Assembly: GCA_000302695.1 (NCBI GenBank)
Contig: AMFN01000004.1
Coordinates: forward strand, 372,001-436,000
Origin: Enterobacteriaceae bacterium LSJC7
GTDB taxonomy: Bacteria; Pseudomonadota; Gammaproteobacteria; Enterobacterales; Enterobacteriaceae
DNA length: 64,000 bases
Direction of reading: 5' to 3'
In this document: positions 18,394 to 28,258 of the stretch, piece after piece
How the letters are laid out: the number at the start of each line of letters is the position of its first letter
Position numbering within the stretch: position 1 is the first letter of the stretch
Translations under genes and position numbers: made by a program
The notes under the pieces: generated by a model
Database searches by the model: none
The model's input: only the letters and a program-made list of their open reading frames with translations
Told to the model about the DNA's origin: nothing

Positions 18394-19776
18394 GTGGCGA
18401 AAGCGGCAAAACGCGCGTTTGTCTGTAATGAGTGCGGGGCGGATTATCCGCGCTGGCAGGGGCAGTGCAGCGCCTGCCAGGCCTGGAATACCATTACCGA
18501 AATAAGGCTGGCGGTGTCGCCGCAGGTGGCGCGCAACGAGCGTCTTTCAGGCTATGCGGGTAACGCGGGCGTGAGCAAGGTGCAAAAGCTCTCCGACATC
18601 AGCCTGGAGGCGCTGCCACGTTTTTCCACCGGTTTTAAAGAGTTCGACCGTGTGCTGGGCGGCGGTGTGGTGCCTGGCAGCGCCATTCTCATTGGCGGCA
18701 ACCCGGGGGCCGGTAAATCTACGCTGCTATTGCAGACGCTGTGCAAGCTGGCCGCTGACATGAAAACGCTCTACGTCACCGGCGAAGAGTCGCTCCAGCA
18801 GGTGGCGATGCGCGCGCACCGCCTCGGGCTGCCGACCGATAACCTCAATATGCTCAGCGAAACCAGCATCGAGCAGATTTGCCTGATAGCCGAGGAAGAG
18901 CAGCCGAAGCTGATGGTGATTGACTCCATTCAGGTGATGCACATGGCAGATGTGCAATCTTCCCCCGGAAGTGTTGCCCAGGTGCGCGAAACGGCGGCCT
19001 ATCTGACTCGGTTTGCCAAAACGCGCGGCGTGGCTATCGTGATGGTCGGTCACGTCACCAAAGACGGTTCACTGGCAGGACCGAAGGTGCTGGAGCACTG
19101 CATTGACTGCTCGGTACTGCTCGACGGCGACGCCGATTCGCGCTTTCGTACCCTGCGCAGCCACAAAAACCGCTTTGGCGCGGTTAACGAATTAGGCGTG
19201 TTTGCCATGACCGAACAAGGGATGCGGGAAGTCAGCAACCCATCGGCTATCTTCCTGAGCCGGGGCGACGAACTGACGCCGGGTAGCTCGGTGATGGTGG
19301 TCTGGGAAGGCACGCGCCCGCTGCTGGTGGAGATTCAGGCGCTGGTCGATCAATCGATGATGGCGAACCCCAGGCGCGTGGCGGTGGGGCTTGAGCAAAA
19401 CCGCCTGGCAATTCTGCTGGCGGTGCTGCACCGCCACGGCGGGCTACAGATGGCCGATCAGGACGTGTTCGTAAACGTGGTGGGCGGCGTGAAGGTGATG
19501 GAAACCAGCGCCGACCTCGCCCTGCTGCTGGCAATGGTGTCCAGCCTGCGCAACCGGCCGCTGCCGCAGGATTTAGTGGTGTTTGGCGAGGTGGGGCTGG
19601 CCGGAGAGATTCGCCCGGTGCCAAGTGGCCAGGAGCGCATTACCGAAGCGGCCAAACACGGCTTTCAACGCGCGATTGTGCCCCATGCGAACGTGCCAAA
19701 GAAACCGCCGGAAGGCATGAAAGTATTTGGCGTAAAAAAACTGGCGGATGCGCTGGCGGTTTTTGACGACTTATAA
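18394..19776 (+). CDS. radA: DNA repair protein RadA
   Basis: RadA is a RecA-like ATPase that promotes branch migration in recombination. The 460 residues match E. coli. They show an N-terminal four-cysteine zinc finger (CNECGADYPRWQGQCSAC), Walker A GGNPGAGKST at about residue 106, the family-specific KNRFG motif, and a C-terminal Lon-protease-like domain. The start is GTG 18394 behind AAGAGG. It is probably co-transcribed with serB. Confidence 0.97.
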   Translation: MAKAAKRAFVCNECGADYPRWQGQCSACQAWNTITEIRLAVSPQVARNERLSGYAGNAGVSKVQKLSDISLEALPRFSTGFKEFDRVLGGGVVPGSAILIGGNPGAGKSTLLLQTLCKLAADMKTLYVTGEESLQQVAMRAHRLGLPTDNLNMLSETSIEQICLIAEEEQPKLMVIDSIQVMHMADVQSSPGSVAQVRETAAYLTRFAKTRGVAIVMVGHVTKDGSLAGPKVLEHCIDCSVLLDGDADSRFRTLRSHKNRFGAVNELGVFAMTEQGMREVSNPSAIFLSRGDELTPGSSVMVVWEGTRPLLVEIQALVDQSMMANPRRVAVGLEQNRLAILLAVLHRHGGLQMADQDVFVNVVGGVKVMETSADLALLLAMVSSLRNRPLPQDLVVFGEVGLAGEIRPVPSGQERITEAAKHGFQRAIVPHANVPKKPPEGMKVFGVKKLADALAVFDDL

Positions 19777-19845
19777 TGTGATTATTACAGAGTCAGTTAC
19801 GTGCCGGGCGTTGTCCGGCTGACGAGTTATTGCAGGAGGCAGCAC

Positions 19846-21090
19846 ATGTCGTCGTTCGACTACATCAGAACCGCTATACGCCAGAAGGGCTGCACGCTAC
19901 AGCAGGTAGCCGATGCCAGCGGGATGACCAAAGGCTACCTCAGCCAGTTACTGAACGCGAAAATCAAAAGCCCCAGCGCCCGTAAGCTGGAAGCGCTGCA
20001 CCAGTTTCTCGGGCTGGAATATCCGCTTAAGCAAAAAAGCGTTGGCGTGGTGTTCGGTAAGTTTTATCCGCTGCACACCGGGCACATTTACCTGATTCAG
20101 CGCGCCTGTAGCCAGGTCGATGAGTTGCACATCATCATGGGCTACGACGAACCACGCGACCGTGCGCTGTTTAACGACAGCGCCATGTCGCAGCAGCCGA
20201 CCATCAGCGACCGTCTGCGCTGGCTGCTCCAGACCTTCAAGTACCAGAAAAATATCCGTATTCACGCCTTCAACGAAGAAGGGATGGAGCCGTATCCTCA
20301 CGGCTGGGATGTATGGAGTGAGGGCATTAAGGCCTTTATGGCCGAGAAAGGCATTTCACCGGACTGGATTTACACCTCCGAAGAGAGCGACGCGCCGCAG
20401 TACCTGCAACATTTAGGCATTGAGGCCCGGCTTATCGACCCGAAACGCACCTTTATGAGCATCAGCGGTACCCAGATTCGCGAAAACCCGTTTCGCTACT
20501 GGGAATACATCCCCACCGAGGTGAAACCATTTTTTGTGCGCACCGTGGCGATACTGGGCGGTGAATCGAGTGGCAAATCAACGCTGGTCAACAAGCTTGC
20601 CAATATCTTCAACACCACCAGCGCCTGGGAATACGGGCGTGATTACGTGTTCTCGCACCTTGGTGGCGATGAGATGGCGCTCCAGTATTCCGACTATGAC
20701 AAAATTGCGCTGGGTCAGGCACAATATATTGATTTTGCGGTGAAATATGCTAATCGTGTGGCGTTTGTGGATACCGATTTCGTCACGACCCAGGCGTTTT
20801 GTAAGAAGTACGAAGGCAAAGAACATCCCTTTGTGCAGGCGCTTATCGACGAGTACCGCTTTGACCTGGTTATCCTGCTTGAGAACAACACGCCCTGGGT
20901 GGCAGATGGGCTGCGCAGCCTCGGTAGTTCAGTGGACCGACGCCAGTTTCAACAGCTTTTAGTTGAGATGCTTGAGCAAAACGACATCGGCTATGTGCAC
21001 GTTGAAGAAGCCGATTATGACTCCCGCTTCCTGCGCTGCGTGGAGTTGGTCAAACAGATGATGGGCGAGTCCGGCCCACAGGCAGACTGA
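19846..21090 (+). CDS. nadR: Trifunctional NAD regulator NadR
   Basis: NadR combines three modules. An N-terminal helix-turn-helix (about 1-60, TLQQVADASGMTKGYLSQLL) represses NAD genes. An NMN adenylyltransferase domain carries GKFYPLHTGH. A C-terminal ribosylnicotinamide kinase has Walker A GGESSGKST. The 414 residues compare with 410 in E. coli. The start at 19846 behind GCAGGAGG gives the family N-terminus MSSFDYI; an upstream GTG at 19801 is rejected. It is 69 bases after radA. Confidence 0.96.
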   Translation: MSSFDYIRTAIRQKGCTLQQVADASGMTKGYLSQLLNAKIKSPSARKLEALHQFLGLEYPLKQKSVGVVFGKFYPLHTGHIYLIQRACSQVDELHIIMGYDEPRDRALFNDSAMSQQPTISDRLRWLLQTFKYQKNIRIHAFNEEGMEPYPHGWDVWSEGIKAFMAEKGISPDWIYTSEESDAPQYLQHLGIEARLIDPKRTFMSISGTQIRENPFRYWEYIPTEVKPFFVRTVAILGGESSGKSTLVNKLANIFNTTSAWEYGRDYVFSHLGGDEMALQYSDYDKIALGQAQYIDFAVKYANRVAFVDTDFVTTQAFCKKYEGKEHPFVQALIDEYRFDLVILLENNTPWVADGLRSLGSSVDRRQFQQLLVEMLEQNDIGYVHVEEADYDSRFLRCVELVKQMMGESGPQAD

Positions 21091-21091
21091 C

Positions 21092-21121
21092 AGCGGCGGC
21101 CCCAGGCCGCCGCTTTGGTTT
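21092..21121. terminator. Terminator between nadR and the dehydrogenase gene
   Basis: AGCGGCGGCC, a CCA loop, then GGCCGCCGCT and TTGGTTT. It serves nadR. It abuts the end of the convergent dehydrogenase gene, for which it lacks a good T run. Confidence 0.65.
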
Positions 21122-22121
21122 AGAACGCGATAACAATCTTGCCGCGCATGTGGCCTTCCAGCACACGTCTGTGCGCTTCACGGATATTTTCCACGCTCAG
21201 GCCGTGCAGGGTTTCATTCAACGTACCTGTGACTTTACCGGTATCCACCAGGTTTGCCACCTCGTTTAAGATCTCGCCCTGGCGCGCCATATCGGCGGTC
21301 TGGTACATACTACGCGTGTACATTAATTCCCAGTGCAGCGCGGCGGACTTGGTTTTCAGCACGCTCTGATCGAGCGGCTTTTCGTTTTCAACGATGGTGC
21401 AGATATGGCCCTGCGGCGCGATGAGTTTGCTTACCGCCTCCCAGTGGCCGTCGGTGTCGTTGAGGATGAAAATGTAATCCACGAATTTGATGTTGTGTTT
21501 TGCCAGTTCGCCCGGCAGGTCGTGATAATTCACCACCAGGTCGGCACCGCGCTCTAGGCACCACTGCGCAGAGTCTTCGCGCGATGCGGTGGTAATCACT
21601 TTGACCTGGCTGCGCAGTTTTGCAAATGGAATTGCCAGTGAGCCAACGCCCCCGGCGCCGCCAATAATCAGCAGCGTTTTTTCGCTGCCCGCATCCTGAA
21701 TATGCAGGCGTTCAAACAGACCTTCCCAGGCGGTCAGCGCAGTTAGCGGAAGCGCGGCGGCTGCGGCCCAGTCAAGGCTTGCAGGTTTGTGGCCGACAAG
21801 ACGGGAATCAATCAGCTGTTGGCTGGCGTTGCTGCCTGAGCGCGTGATATCGCCCGCATACCAGACTTCATCTCCGGGGGTAAAGCCGCTGACCTTAGCA
21901 CCGACTGCTTTGACCACGCCGCTTGCGTCCCAACCCAGCACGCGCGGTGCCTCCAGGCCATTTTTTTGCAGCCCTTTATGCACCTTGGTATCGACCGGAT
22001 TGACGGATACTGCCTTCACTTCCACCAGCAGATCGAACTCGCCAGGCTGTGGCACCGGCAGTGTGATTTCAATAAAGGACGCCGGGTTTTTCGGGTCAAC
22101 GGCAATGGCTGTCACGGACAT
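21120..22121 (-). CDS. Zinc-type alcohol dehydrogenase-like protein (MDR superfamily)
   Basis: This is a medium-chain dehydrogenase/reductase of the quinone-oxidoreductase-like branch, predicted to use NADPH on an unknown carbonyl or quinone. The 333 residues show the N-terminal GroES-like fold (VKAVSVNPVDTKVHKG, LGWDASGVV) and the Rossmann glycine motif LIIGGAGGVGSLA. The structural zinc cysteines are lacking. ATG at 22121 follows AGGAG; a start 11 codons upstream is possible but weaker. It is divergent from a LysR gene, 109 bases apart, which probably regulates it. This pair is not at this site in E. coli K-12. Confidence 0.85.
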   Translation of the reverse strand: MSVTAIAVDPKNPASFIEITLPVPQPGEFDLLVEVKAVSVNPVDTKVHKGLQKNGLEAPRVLGWDASGVVKAVGAKVSGFTPGDEVWYAGDITRSGSNASQQLIDSRLVGHKPASLDWAAAAALPLTALTAWEGLFERLHIQDAGSEKTLLIIGGAGGVGSLAIPFAKLRSQVKVITTASREDSAQWCLERGADLVVNYHDLPGELAKHNIKFVDYIFILNDTDGHWEAVSKLIAPQGHICTIVENEKPLDQSVLKTKSAALHWELMYTRSMYQTADMARQGEILNEVANLVDTGKVTGTLNETLHGLSVENIREAHRRVLEGHMRGKIVIAF

Positions 22122-22230
22122 GCTCTTCTCCTGTGAATGAAAGGGATAACTCAATCAATGTAGTCTATGCGCCTGTAATGGGCGTGATAAGATGGACAAT
22201 AGGGAACAACCCGTTCGGCTCAGGTGAACA

Positions 22231-23139
22231 ATGGTGTTTAAACAATTGCAGGATATGGCGCTGTTTGCGCTGGTGGTGGAGTGCGGTGGCTTTAGTGCCG
22301 CCGCGCGACGGGCCGGGTTGCCAAAATCAAGCGTCAGCCAGCGCATCAGCCAGCTTGAGCAGCAGGTGGGGCTGCGCCTGCTTAACCGCACAACGCGCCG
22401 GCTCAGTCTGACGTTTGCCGGTGAGCATTACCTCACGCACTGCCGGGAAATGGTGAGCGCCAGCGAGCGTGCCGAGCTTGCTGTGCAGCGCCTGCGTGAT
22501 AACCCCAGCGGTCGGCTGCGCATCACCTGCCCGGCGGGGTTGGGGGCCACGCTGCTGGCGCGACTCAACGCCGCGTTTGTGTTGCGTTACCCGCAGGTGT
22601 CGCTGGAGGTGTCCATTTCTGATGACGTGATTGATCTGGTGGATGCCGGGTTTGACGTGGCGCTGCGAACCGGTAAACCGCAGGACTCCTCGCTGATTGG
22701 CCGCGCTATCGGCCATTGCCCGCGCTATTTACTGGCGTCTGCAGCGTATCTGGCGGGCAAACCAGCACTGGAGCACCCGAGCGAGCTTGTGGCCCACCGT
22801 TGCATTACCCATATGGCGTGGCCGGAATGGTTGTTACAGCGCGGCGGTGAGGATTACCGCTGCCTGCCTGGCACGCTGCATCAGACTGACAATCTGCTCT
22901 ATGCGCGTGAAAGCGCGATTGCAGGCGCGGGCGTGACGCTGCTGCCCGCGTTTTTACTGGAAGATAACATTGAGCAAGGTACGCTGGTGCAGGTACTACC
23001 CGAATGGGCAGTGGCGGGCAATTCGCTGTGGCTGGTGTACCCAAGCCGCAAGCTGAACTCACCGGCACTGATGAGCTATATCGAGTTCGCGCTGGGGTTT
23101 GAGGAGGTCAGGGAGTTTTACGCACCGCCAGCCAGGTAA
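22231..23139 (+). CDS. LysR-family transcriptional regulator
   Basis: The 302 residues have a winged helix-turn-helix at the N-terminus (FSAAARRAGLPKSSVSQRISQLEQQVG, about 20-48, given here as the family motif region) and a periplasmic-binding-protein-like effector domain from about residue 90. It belongs to the subgroup with RLRITCPAGLGATLL. LysR proteins commonly control a divergent neighbour, here the dehydrogenase. The effector is unknown. Confidence 0.88.
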   Translation: MVFKQLQDMALFALVVECGGFSAAARRAGLPKSSVSQRISQLEQQVGLRLLNRTTRRLSLTFAGEHYLTHCREMVSASERAELAVQRLRDNPSGRLRITCPAGLGATLLARLNAAFVLRYPQVSLEVSISDDVIDLVDAGFDVALRTGKPQDSSLIGRAIGHCPRYLLASAAYLAGKPALEHPSELVAHRCITHMAWPEWLLQRGGEDYRCLPGTLHQTDNLLYARESAIAGAGVTLLPAFLLEDNIEQGTLVQVLPEWAVAGNSLWLVYPSRKLNSPALMSYIEFALGFEEVREFYAPPAR

Positions 23140-23188
23140 CGCTACTGTTACAGGCTAAGTGGGGGTTGCGCTAACTTGACGTCAGGCT

Positions 23189-23218
23189 AAAAAAACGGCC
23201 CTGCGAAGAAGGCCGTTT
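23189..23218 (-). terminator. Terminator of ettA
   Basis: On the minus strand AACGGCC, a ten-base loop (TTCTTCGCAG), then GGCCGTT and a T run. It ends 8 bases after the ettA stop codon. Confidence 0.85.
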
Positions 23219-23225
23219 GATAGAT

Positions 23226-24893
23226 TTACTTGGTAATACGCTTGTACTTGATGCGCTTAGGCTCCAGCGCGTCAGCACCGAGGGTGCGTTTTTTGTACTC
23301 TTCGTATTCGGTGAAGTTACCTTCAAAGAACTCCACTTTACCCTCATCCTGGTAGTCCAGAATGTGGGTCGCGATGCGGTCAAGGAACCAGCGGTCATGC
23401 GAGATAACCATGGCGCAGCCAGGAAATTCCAGCAGGGCGTTTTCCAGCGCACGCAGGGTTTCAATGTCCAGATCGTTGGTCGGTTCGTCGAGCAGCAGCA
23501 TGTTGCCGCCAACCTGTAGCAGCTTGGCCAGGTGCAGACGGCCTCGCTCACCGCCGGACAGCTCGCCCACGCGTTTGCCCTGATCGGTGCCTTTGAAGTT
23601 AAAGCGGCCCACATAGGCGCGGCTTGGGATTTCAGTGTTGCCGATCTTCATGATATCCAGACCGCCGGACACTTCTTCCCAGACCGTTTTTTTGTCGTCC
23701 ATGGCATCGCGGAACTGGTCAACAGAGGCGATTTTGACGGTATCGCCAAGCGTAATAGCGCCAGAATCCGGCTGCTCGGCACCGGTAATCATACGGAACA
23801 GCGTGGATTTACCCGCGCCGTTCGGACCGATGATGCCGACAATGGCACCTTTAGGAATGGAGAACGACAGGCCGTCAATCAGCACGCGATCGCCGTAAGA
23901 TTTGGTCAGGTTTTCCACTTCCAGCACTTTGTCGCCAAGGCGCGGTCCAGGTGGAATAAACAGTTCACTGGTTTCGTTACGCTTCTGGTACTCAACGCTG
24001 TTGAGTTCCTCAAAGCGAGCCAGACGCGCTTTGCCTTTAGACTGGCGGCCTTTGGCGCCCTGGCGCACCCACTCCAGCTCTTTCTCAATAGACTTGCGGC
24101 GGGCGGCTTCCTGAGAGGCTTCCTGCGCCAGGCGCTGGTCTTTCTGCTCAAGCCAGGAGGAGTAGTTGCCTTCCCACGGAATACCTTCACCACGGTCCAG
24201 TTCCAGAATCCAGCCTGCGACGTTATCAAGGAAGTAACGGTCGTGGGTAATAGCCACCACGGTGCCTTCAAAGTCGTGCAGGAAGCGTTCCAGCCAGGCA
24301 ACCGATTCGGCGTCCAGGTGGTTGGTGGGTTCATCAAGCAGCAGCATGTCCGGCTTTTCAAGCAGCAGGCGGCACAGCGCCACGCGGCGGCGCTCACCAC
24401 CGGAGAGGTTCTCGATTTTCGCGTCCCAGTCCGGCAGGCGCAGCGCATCGGCCGCGCGCTCAAGCTGCATGTTCAGGTTATGGCCGTCGTGGGCCTGAAT
24501 GATTTCTTCAAGCTTGCCCTGCTCGGCGGCGAGTTTGTCAAAGTCGGCGTCCGGGTCGGCATACAGCGCGTACACTTCATCCAGGCGTTTAAGGGCGTTA
24601 ACCACCTCAGAAACGGCTTCTTCTACCGACTCACGCACGGTGTGTTCGGGGTTGAGCTTCGGCTCCTGGGGCAGATAGCCCACTTTCAGCCCCGGCTGCG
24701 GGCGCGCTTCGCCTTCAATATCGGTATCGATACCGGCCATGATGCGCAGCAGAGTAGATTTACCGGCGCCGTTAAGACCCAGCACGCCGATTTTTGCGCC
24801 AGGGAAAAAGCTCAGAGAGATGTTCTTGAGAATATGACGCTTCGGCGGCACAACTTTGCCGACGCGGTGCATGGTATAAACGAATTGAGCCAC
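23226..24893 (-). CDS. ettA: Energy-dependent translational throttle protein EttA (ABC-F)
   Basis: EttA is an ABC-F ATPase that binds the ribosomal E site and gates the first elongation step according to ATP/ADP. The 555 residues hold two ABC domains: Walker A GLNGAGKST with signature LSGGERRR, and GPNGAGKST with LSGGERGR. The arm and linker between them include KGRQSKGKARLARFEEL. The start is a GTG at 24893, as inferred from the family N-terminus MAQFVYTMHRVGK. It is divergent from slt. Confidence 0.97.
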   Translation of the reverse strand: MAQFVYTMHRVGKVVPPKRHILKNISLSFFPGAKIGVLGLNGAGKSTLLRIMAGIDTDIEGEARPQPGLKVGYLPQEPKLNPEHTVRESVEEAVSEVVNALKRLDEVYALYADPDADFDKLAAEQGKLEEIIQAHDGHNLNMQLERAADALRLPDWDAKIENLSGGERRRVALCRLLLEKPDMLLLDEPTNHLDAESVAWLERFLHDFEGTVVAITHDRYFLDNVAGWILELDRGEGIPWEGNYSSWLEQKDQRLAQEASQEAARRKSIEKELEWVRQGAKGRQSKGKARLARFEELNSVEYQKRNETSELFIPPGPRLGDKVLEVENLTKSYGDRVLIDGLSFSIPKGAIVGIIGPNGAGKSTLFRMITGAEQPDSGAITLGDTVKIASVDQFRDAMDDKKTVWEEVSGGLDIMKIGNTEIPSRAYVGRFNFKGTDQGKRVGELSGGERGRLHLAKLLQVGGNMLLLDEPTNDLDIETLRALENALLEFPGCAMVISHDRWFLDRIATHILDYQDEGKVEFFEGNFTEYEEYKKRTLGADALEPKRIKYKRITK

Positions 24894-25021
24894 GTTGCGA
24901 CTTCGCCTCTTTATAATGGGTAAATGATTCGTCTCAGGGGCGAAGTTTAGCCTTTTTCACACCTTAATCCCAGCCAGCGACCGGTGGATTCCGTATTCTT
25001 CGTACTGTCTTCCATAACACA

Positions 25022-25192
25022 ATGAAAGGAATGAAAACAATGGCGTTACCCGCACACTCTGGTGTACATGATGGGGGTGTGCCACTGGCCTGTTTTGACC
25101 GAAGCTGCGCAACGGTAAGTAAAAAACTGTCCGGGACATGGCATAACCGCCATCCCCCGGTTAGCATTAAACAATTATTTTCAGCGGCATGA
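25022..25192 (+). CDS. Candidate small ORF in the ettA-slt gap
   Basis: In this 337-base gap (24894-25230) an open frame has three in-frame ATGs at 25022, 25031 and 25040. The last is preceded by AAAGGAATGAAAACA. It would encode 50 to 56 residues starting MALPAHSGVHDGG and ending IKQLFSAA, with two cysteines and no signal or membrane segment. I do not recognise it. It could equally be chance in the slt leader. Its stop is 38 bases before the slt start. Coding is not established. Confidence 0.2.
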   Translation: MKGMKTMALPAHSGVHDGGVPLACFDRSCATVSKKLSGTWHNRHPPVSIKQLFSAA

Positions 25193-25230
25193 CGCCGCGG
25201 TGGCATACAACAATAACGCGAGGAATTTTT

Positions 25231-27168
25231 GTGGGAAGAGCCAAACAGGCAGTCTGGCGTACCCTGGCATTCAGCGTCTGTCTGCTGAGTTTCAGTCAGG
25301 CGGTACAGGCCGATTCGCTGGACGAGCAACGCAGCCGGTACGCACAGGTCAAACAGGCCTGGGACAACAAGCAAATGGATGTGGTCGCGCAACTGATGCC
25401 CACCCTGCGGGACTACCCGCTGTATCCTTACCTTCAATACCGCCAACTCACCGACGATTTAAAAAATGAGCCTTCGGTCAGCGTGACGCAGTTTGTACAG
25501 ACTTATCCCACGCTTCCGCTGGCGCGCAGCCTGAAATCGCGCTTCGTCAACGAGCTGGCGCGGCGCGAGGACTGGCGAGGCATTCTGGCCTTCAGCCCTG
25601 AAGAGCCAGGCTCGGTGGAAGCAAAGTGTAATTTTTACTACGCCAAATGGAATACCGGGATGGCATCTGATGCCTGGCGCGGCGCACATGAACTGTGGCA
25701 GACCGGTAAAAACCAGCCTTCTGCCTGTGACCGGCTGTTCCAGGCCTGGCGCAGCTCAGGCACACAGTCGGCGGAAGATTACCTTGAGCGTATCCGCCTG
25801 GCGATGAAAGCGGGCAACACCTCGCTGGTATCACGCCTTGCGGCAGATATGCCCGCAGGCTACGGCACGGTGGCGGGAGCCATCGGCTCACTTGCGGCGA
25901 ACCCTGCCAGCGTGATGAGCTTTGCCAGAAGCGTGAGTGCCACTGATTTTACTCGCCAGATGGCGGCGGTGGCGTTTGCAAGCGTAGCTCGCCAGGATGC
26001 AGAAAACGCCAGACTGATGATCCCAACGCTTGCCCAGGCGCAGCAGCTTACCGCAGCGCAGACACAGGAGCTTAACGATATTGTGGCCTGGCGTCTGATG
26101 GGCAATGACATAACCTCCGAGCAGGCAGAGTGGCGTGACAGCGTAATTATGCGTTCTGAATCGACGTCGCTGCTGGAGCGGCGCGTGCGTATGGCGCTGG
26201 GCGCTGGCGACAGGCATGGCCTGAACACCTGGCTTGCCCGGCTGCCGATGGAGGCAAAAAGCAAAGACGAATGGCGCTACTGGCAGGCGGATTTGCTGAT
26301 GGAGCGCGGGCGCGATGAAGAGGCTAAAGCTATCCTGCGTGAACTGATGCGCGGGCGTGGCTTTTACCCGATGTCGGCTGCACAGCGGCTGGGTGAACAT
26401 TACACGTTGCGTATCGACAAAGCCCCGGCGGTGAACCCAATTCTGGTACAAGGCCCGGAGATGAACCGTGTACGTGAGCTGATGTACTGGAGTATGGATA
26501 ACACCGCACGCGGCGAATGGGCAAACCTCGTGACCAGCCGCACCAAAGACGAGCAGGCGAGTCTGGCGCGTTACGCATTCAGTCAGGGCTGGTGGGATCT
26601 CAGCGTGCAGGCGACGATCGCCGGTAAACTTTGGGATCATCTTGAAGAACGCTTCCCGCTGGCGTGGCAGTCAACGTTCGACAGCTATACCCGCAGTAAG
26701 GATATTTCATCGAGCTATGCAATGGCGATAGCCCGCCAGGAAAGCGCCTGGAACCCGAAAGTGCGCTCACCGGTTGGTGCTTCCGGGCTGATGCAGCTGA
26801 TGCCTGCCACGGCGGCCCAGACGGCGAAAAGGTTCGGTATCCCGTATTCTGCCAGCAGCCAGTTGCTTGACCCGGATACGAACATTAATCTGGGCACCAG
26901 CTACCTCCAGCAAGTTTATGAGCAGTTTGGCTACAACCGCATCTTTGCTTCTGCGGCGTACAACGCAGGGCCAGGGAGAGTAAGGACCTGGCGTGGCAAC
27001 AGCGCAGGGCGCATTGACGCAGTGGCGTTTGTAGAAAGCATTCCGTTTTCTGAAACCCGTGGCTACGTGAAAAACGTGCTGGCGTATGATGCCTACTACC
27101 GCTATTTCTCCGGTAAGGATAAAACGCCGGTGCTGATGACCGATGCAGAGTGGCAGATGCGTTACTGA
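25231..27168 (+). CDS. slt: Soluble lytic murein transglycosylase Slt70
   Basis: Slt70 is a periplasmic exo-lytic transglycosylase that cleaves peptidoglycan to 1,6-anhydromuropeptides. The GTG at 25231 (behind GCGAGGA) gives exactly 645 residues as in E. coli, with a Sec signal peptide ending VQADSLDE. A long alpha-helical superhelix follows, then the C-terminal SLT domain with the catalytic glutamate in AIARQESAWNPKV, GLMQLMP and AYNAGPGRV. An ATG at 25189 would bury the signal peptide and is rejected. Confidence 0.96.
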   Translation: MGRAKQAVWRTLAFSVCLLSFSQAVQADSLDEQRSRYAQVKQAWDNKQMDVVAQLMPTLRDYPLYPYLQYRQLTDDLKNEPSVSVTQFVQTYPTLPLARSLKSRFVNELARREDWRGILAFSPEEPGSVEAKCNFYYAKWNTGMASDAWRGAHELWQTGKNQPSACDRLFQAWRSSGTQSAEDYLERIRLAMKAGNTSLVSRLAADMPAGYGTVAGAIGSLAANPASVMSFARSVSATDFTRQMAAVAFASVARQDAENARLMIPTLAQAQQLTAAQTQELNDIVAWRLMGNDITSEQAEWRDSVIMRSESTSLLERRVRMALGAGDRHGLNTWLARLPMEAKSKDEWRYWQADLLMERGRDEEAKAILRELMRGRGFYPMSAAQRLGEHYTLRIDKAPAVNPILVQGPEMNRVRELMYWSMDNTARGEWANLVTSRTKDEQASLARYAFSQGWWDLSVQATIAGKLWDHLEERFPLAWQSTFDSYTRSKDISSSYAMAIARQESAWNPKVRSPVGASGLMQLMPATAAQTAKRFGIPYSASSQLLDPDTNINLGTSYLQQVYEQFGYNRIFASAAYNAGPGRVRTWRGNSAGRIDAVAFVESIPFSETRGYVKNVLAYDAYYRYFSGKDKTPVLMTDAEWQMRY

Positions 27169-27195
27169 TTTTGGCTGACGGTATGTTATGCTGCT

Positions 27196-27213
27196 GTACT
27201 AGTTAGATAGTAT
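27196..27213. promoter_or_regulatory. Trp operator and promoter of trpR
   Basis: GTACTAGTTAGATAGTAT closely matches the trp operator consensus (GAACTAGTTAACTAGTAC). It lies 22 bases before trpR, where E. coli has its autoregulatory operator. By position, TATGCT at 27187-27192 is the likely -10. The -35 is poor. Autorepression by tryptophan-bound TrpR is inferred. Confidence 0.8.
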
Positions 27214-27235
27214 TTTTACGGTGGAGCGGCATAAC

Positions 27236-27568
27236 ATGTCTCAGTTATCTCAGTATTCAGCGGCACAGGCGGAGCAAAACAATAAAGAGTGGCTGCGCTT
27301 TGTGGCACTGTTGCAGCAGGCGTTTGATAAAGATCTGCATTTGCCTTTACTGACGCTGATGCTTACGCCGGATGAGCGCGACGCGCTTGGCACGCGCATC
27401 CGCATTATTGAAGAACTACTGCGCGGTGAAATGAGCCAGCGCGAGCTTAAAAACGAGCTGGGTGCGGGCATTGCTACGATTACGCGTGGCTCTAACAGCC
27501 TGAAATCCGCGCCGCCGGAACTGCGTGGCTGGCTTGAGCAGATGCTGCTGGAAAACGCAGGCGACTAG
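27236..27568 (+). CDS. trpR: Trp operon repressor
   Basis: TrpR is a dimeric all-helical repressor that binds trp, aroH, mtr and its own operator when tryptophan is bound. The 110-residue product keeps [21 protein letters not shown] and the helix-turn-helix [23 protein letters not shown]. The ATG at 27236 follows GGAG; the GTG at 27221 is less likely because it would coincide with that ribosome site. It converges on yjjX with a 4-base overlap. Confidence 0.96.
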   Translation: MSQLSQYSAAQAEQNNKEWLRFVALLQQAFDKDLHLPLLTLMLTPDERDALGTRIRIIEELLRGEMSQRELKNELGAGIATITRGSNSLKSAPPELRGWLEQMLLENAGD

Positions 27569-28080
27569 CCGTAAATGGCGTTGTGAAACGGGCTTAGCGC
27601 CAGTAGTACGGCCTGATGGTACACGCTACTGCGCGTGAGATGGCCTGCGGTGAAGACGCCAATTGCACCTTCTTTGCGCCCAATTTCACTAATACCACTC
27701 CATTGCGACATCACCGGTCCCAGCTCCTCGCCTGCCAGTACGCGCTCAAGAATGTTCGCGGGCAGCGGCAACGTAGCAGAGCGCGCTTCTCCCGCTTTAT
27801 TTTTATCTTTAATGACCACCCAGCTGAAGGTGCTTCCTTCGTCAATACCGGCTTCAATCGCGACCCAGAAATCAGCGTCAGGACGGGCGAGGCGAGCATT
27901 TTCAACGCGCTGGCGTGCGCCACGTCGCGTTTCTTCACTGCCAATCGGTTGATCCGGGACGCCGCTCTCAACGTTAATTGCGTCGATATGGCAAGATTGT
28001 GGCCCGAAAATTAATTCAAAAGCCCCCAGAATTGCCTTAATTTTGGCTGGGTTTTGGGTTGCGCAGATGACATGGTACAT
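27565..28080 (-). CDS. yjjX: Inosine/xanthosine triphosphatase YjjX
   Basis: YjjX hydrolyses non-canonical ITP and XTP to protect nucleotide pools, with a Maf/HAM1-like fold. The 171 residues carry the N-terminal [34 protein letters not shown] and the C-terminal [17 protein letters not shown]. The start at 28080 matches the family; an upstream in-frame ATG at 28131 adds 17 unsupported residues. Its stop overlaps that of trpR. Confidence 0.95.
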   Translation of the reverse strand: MYHVICATQNPAKIKAILGAFELIFGPQSCHIDAINVESGVPDQPIGSEETRRGARQRVENARLARPDADFWVAIEAGIDEGSTFSWVVIKDKNKAGEARSATLPLPANILERVLAGEELGPVMSQWSGISEIGRKEGAIGVFTAGHLTRSSVYHQAVLLALSPFHNAIYG

Positions 28081-28258
28081 AATCTGTGGAGCTCTGATAA
28101 AAATTTGTGAACGCAGTATACCCAAAATCACGCATATTGCAGAAAGCAGTTGGCAAAGAAGTCTGCGTATTCAACGGGCAGTGGCTTGTGAAGACGAAGA
28201 AAACGGCGTCCTGTCAGTCTGCATTCATGACGTGAAGGGTAAGTCATGGATAAAACGT

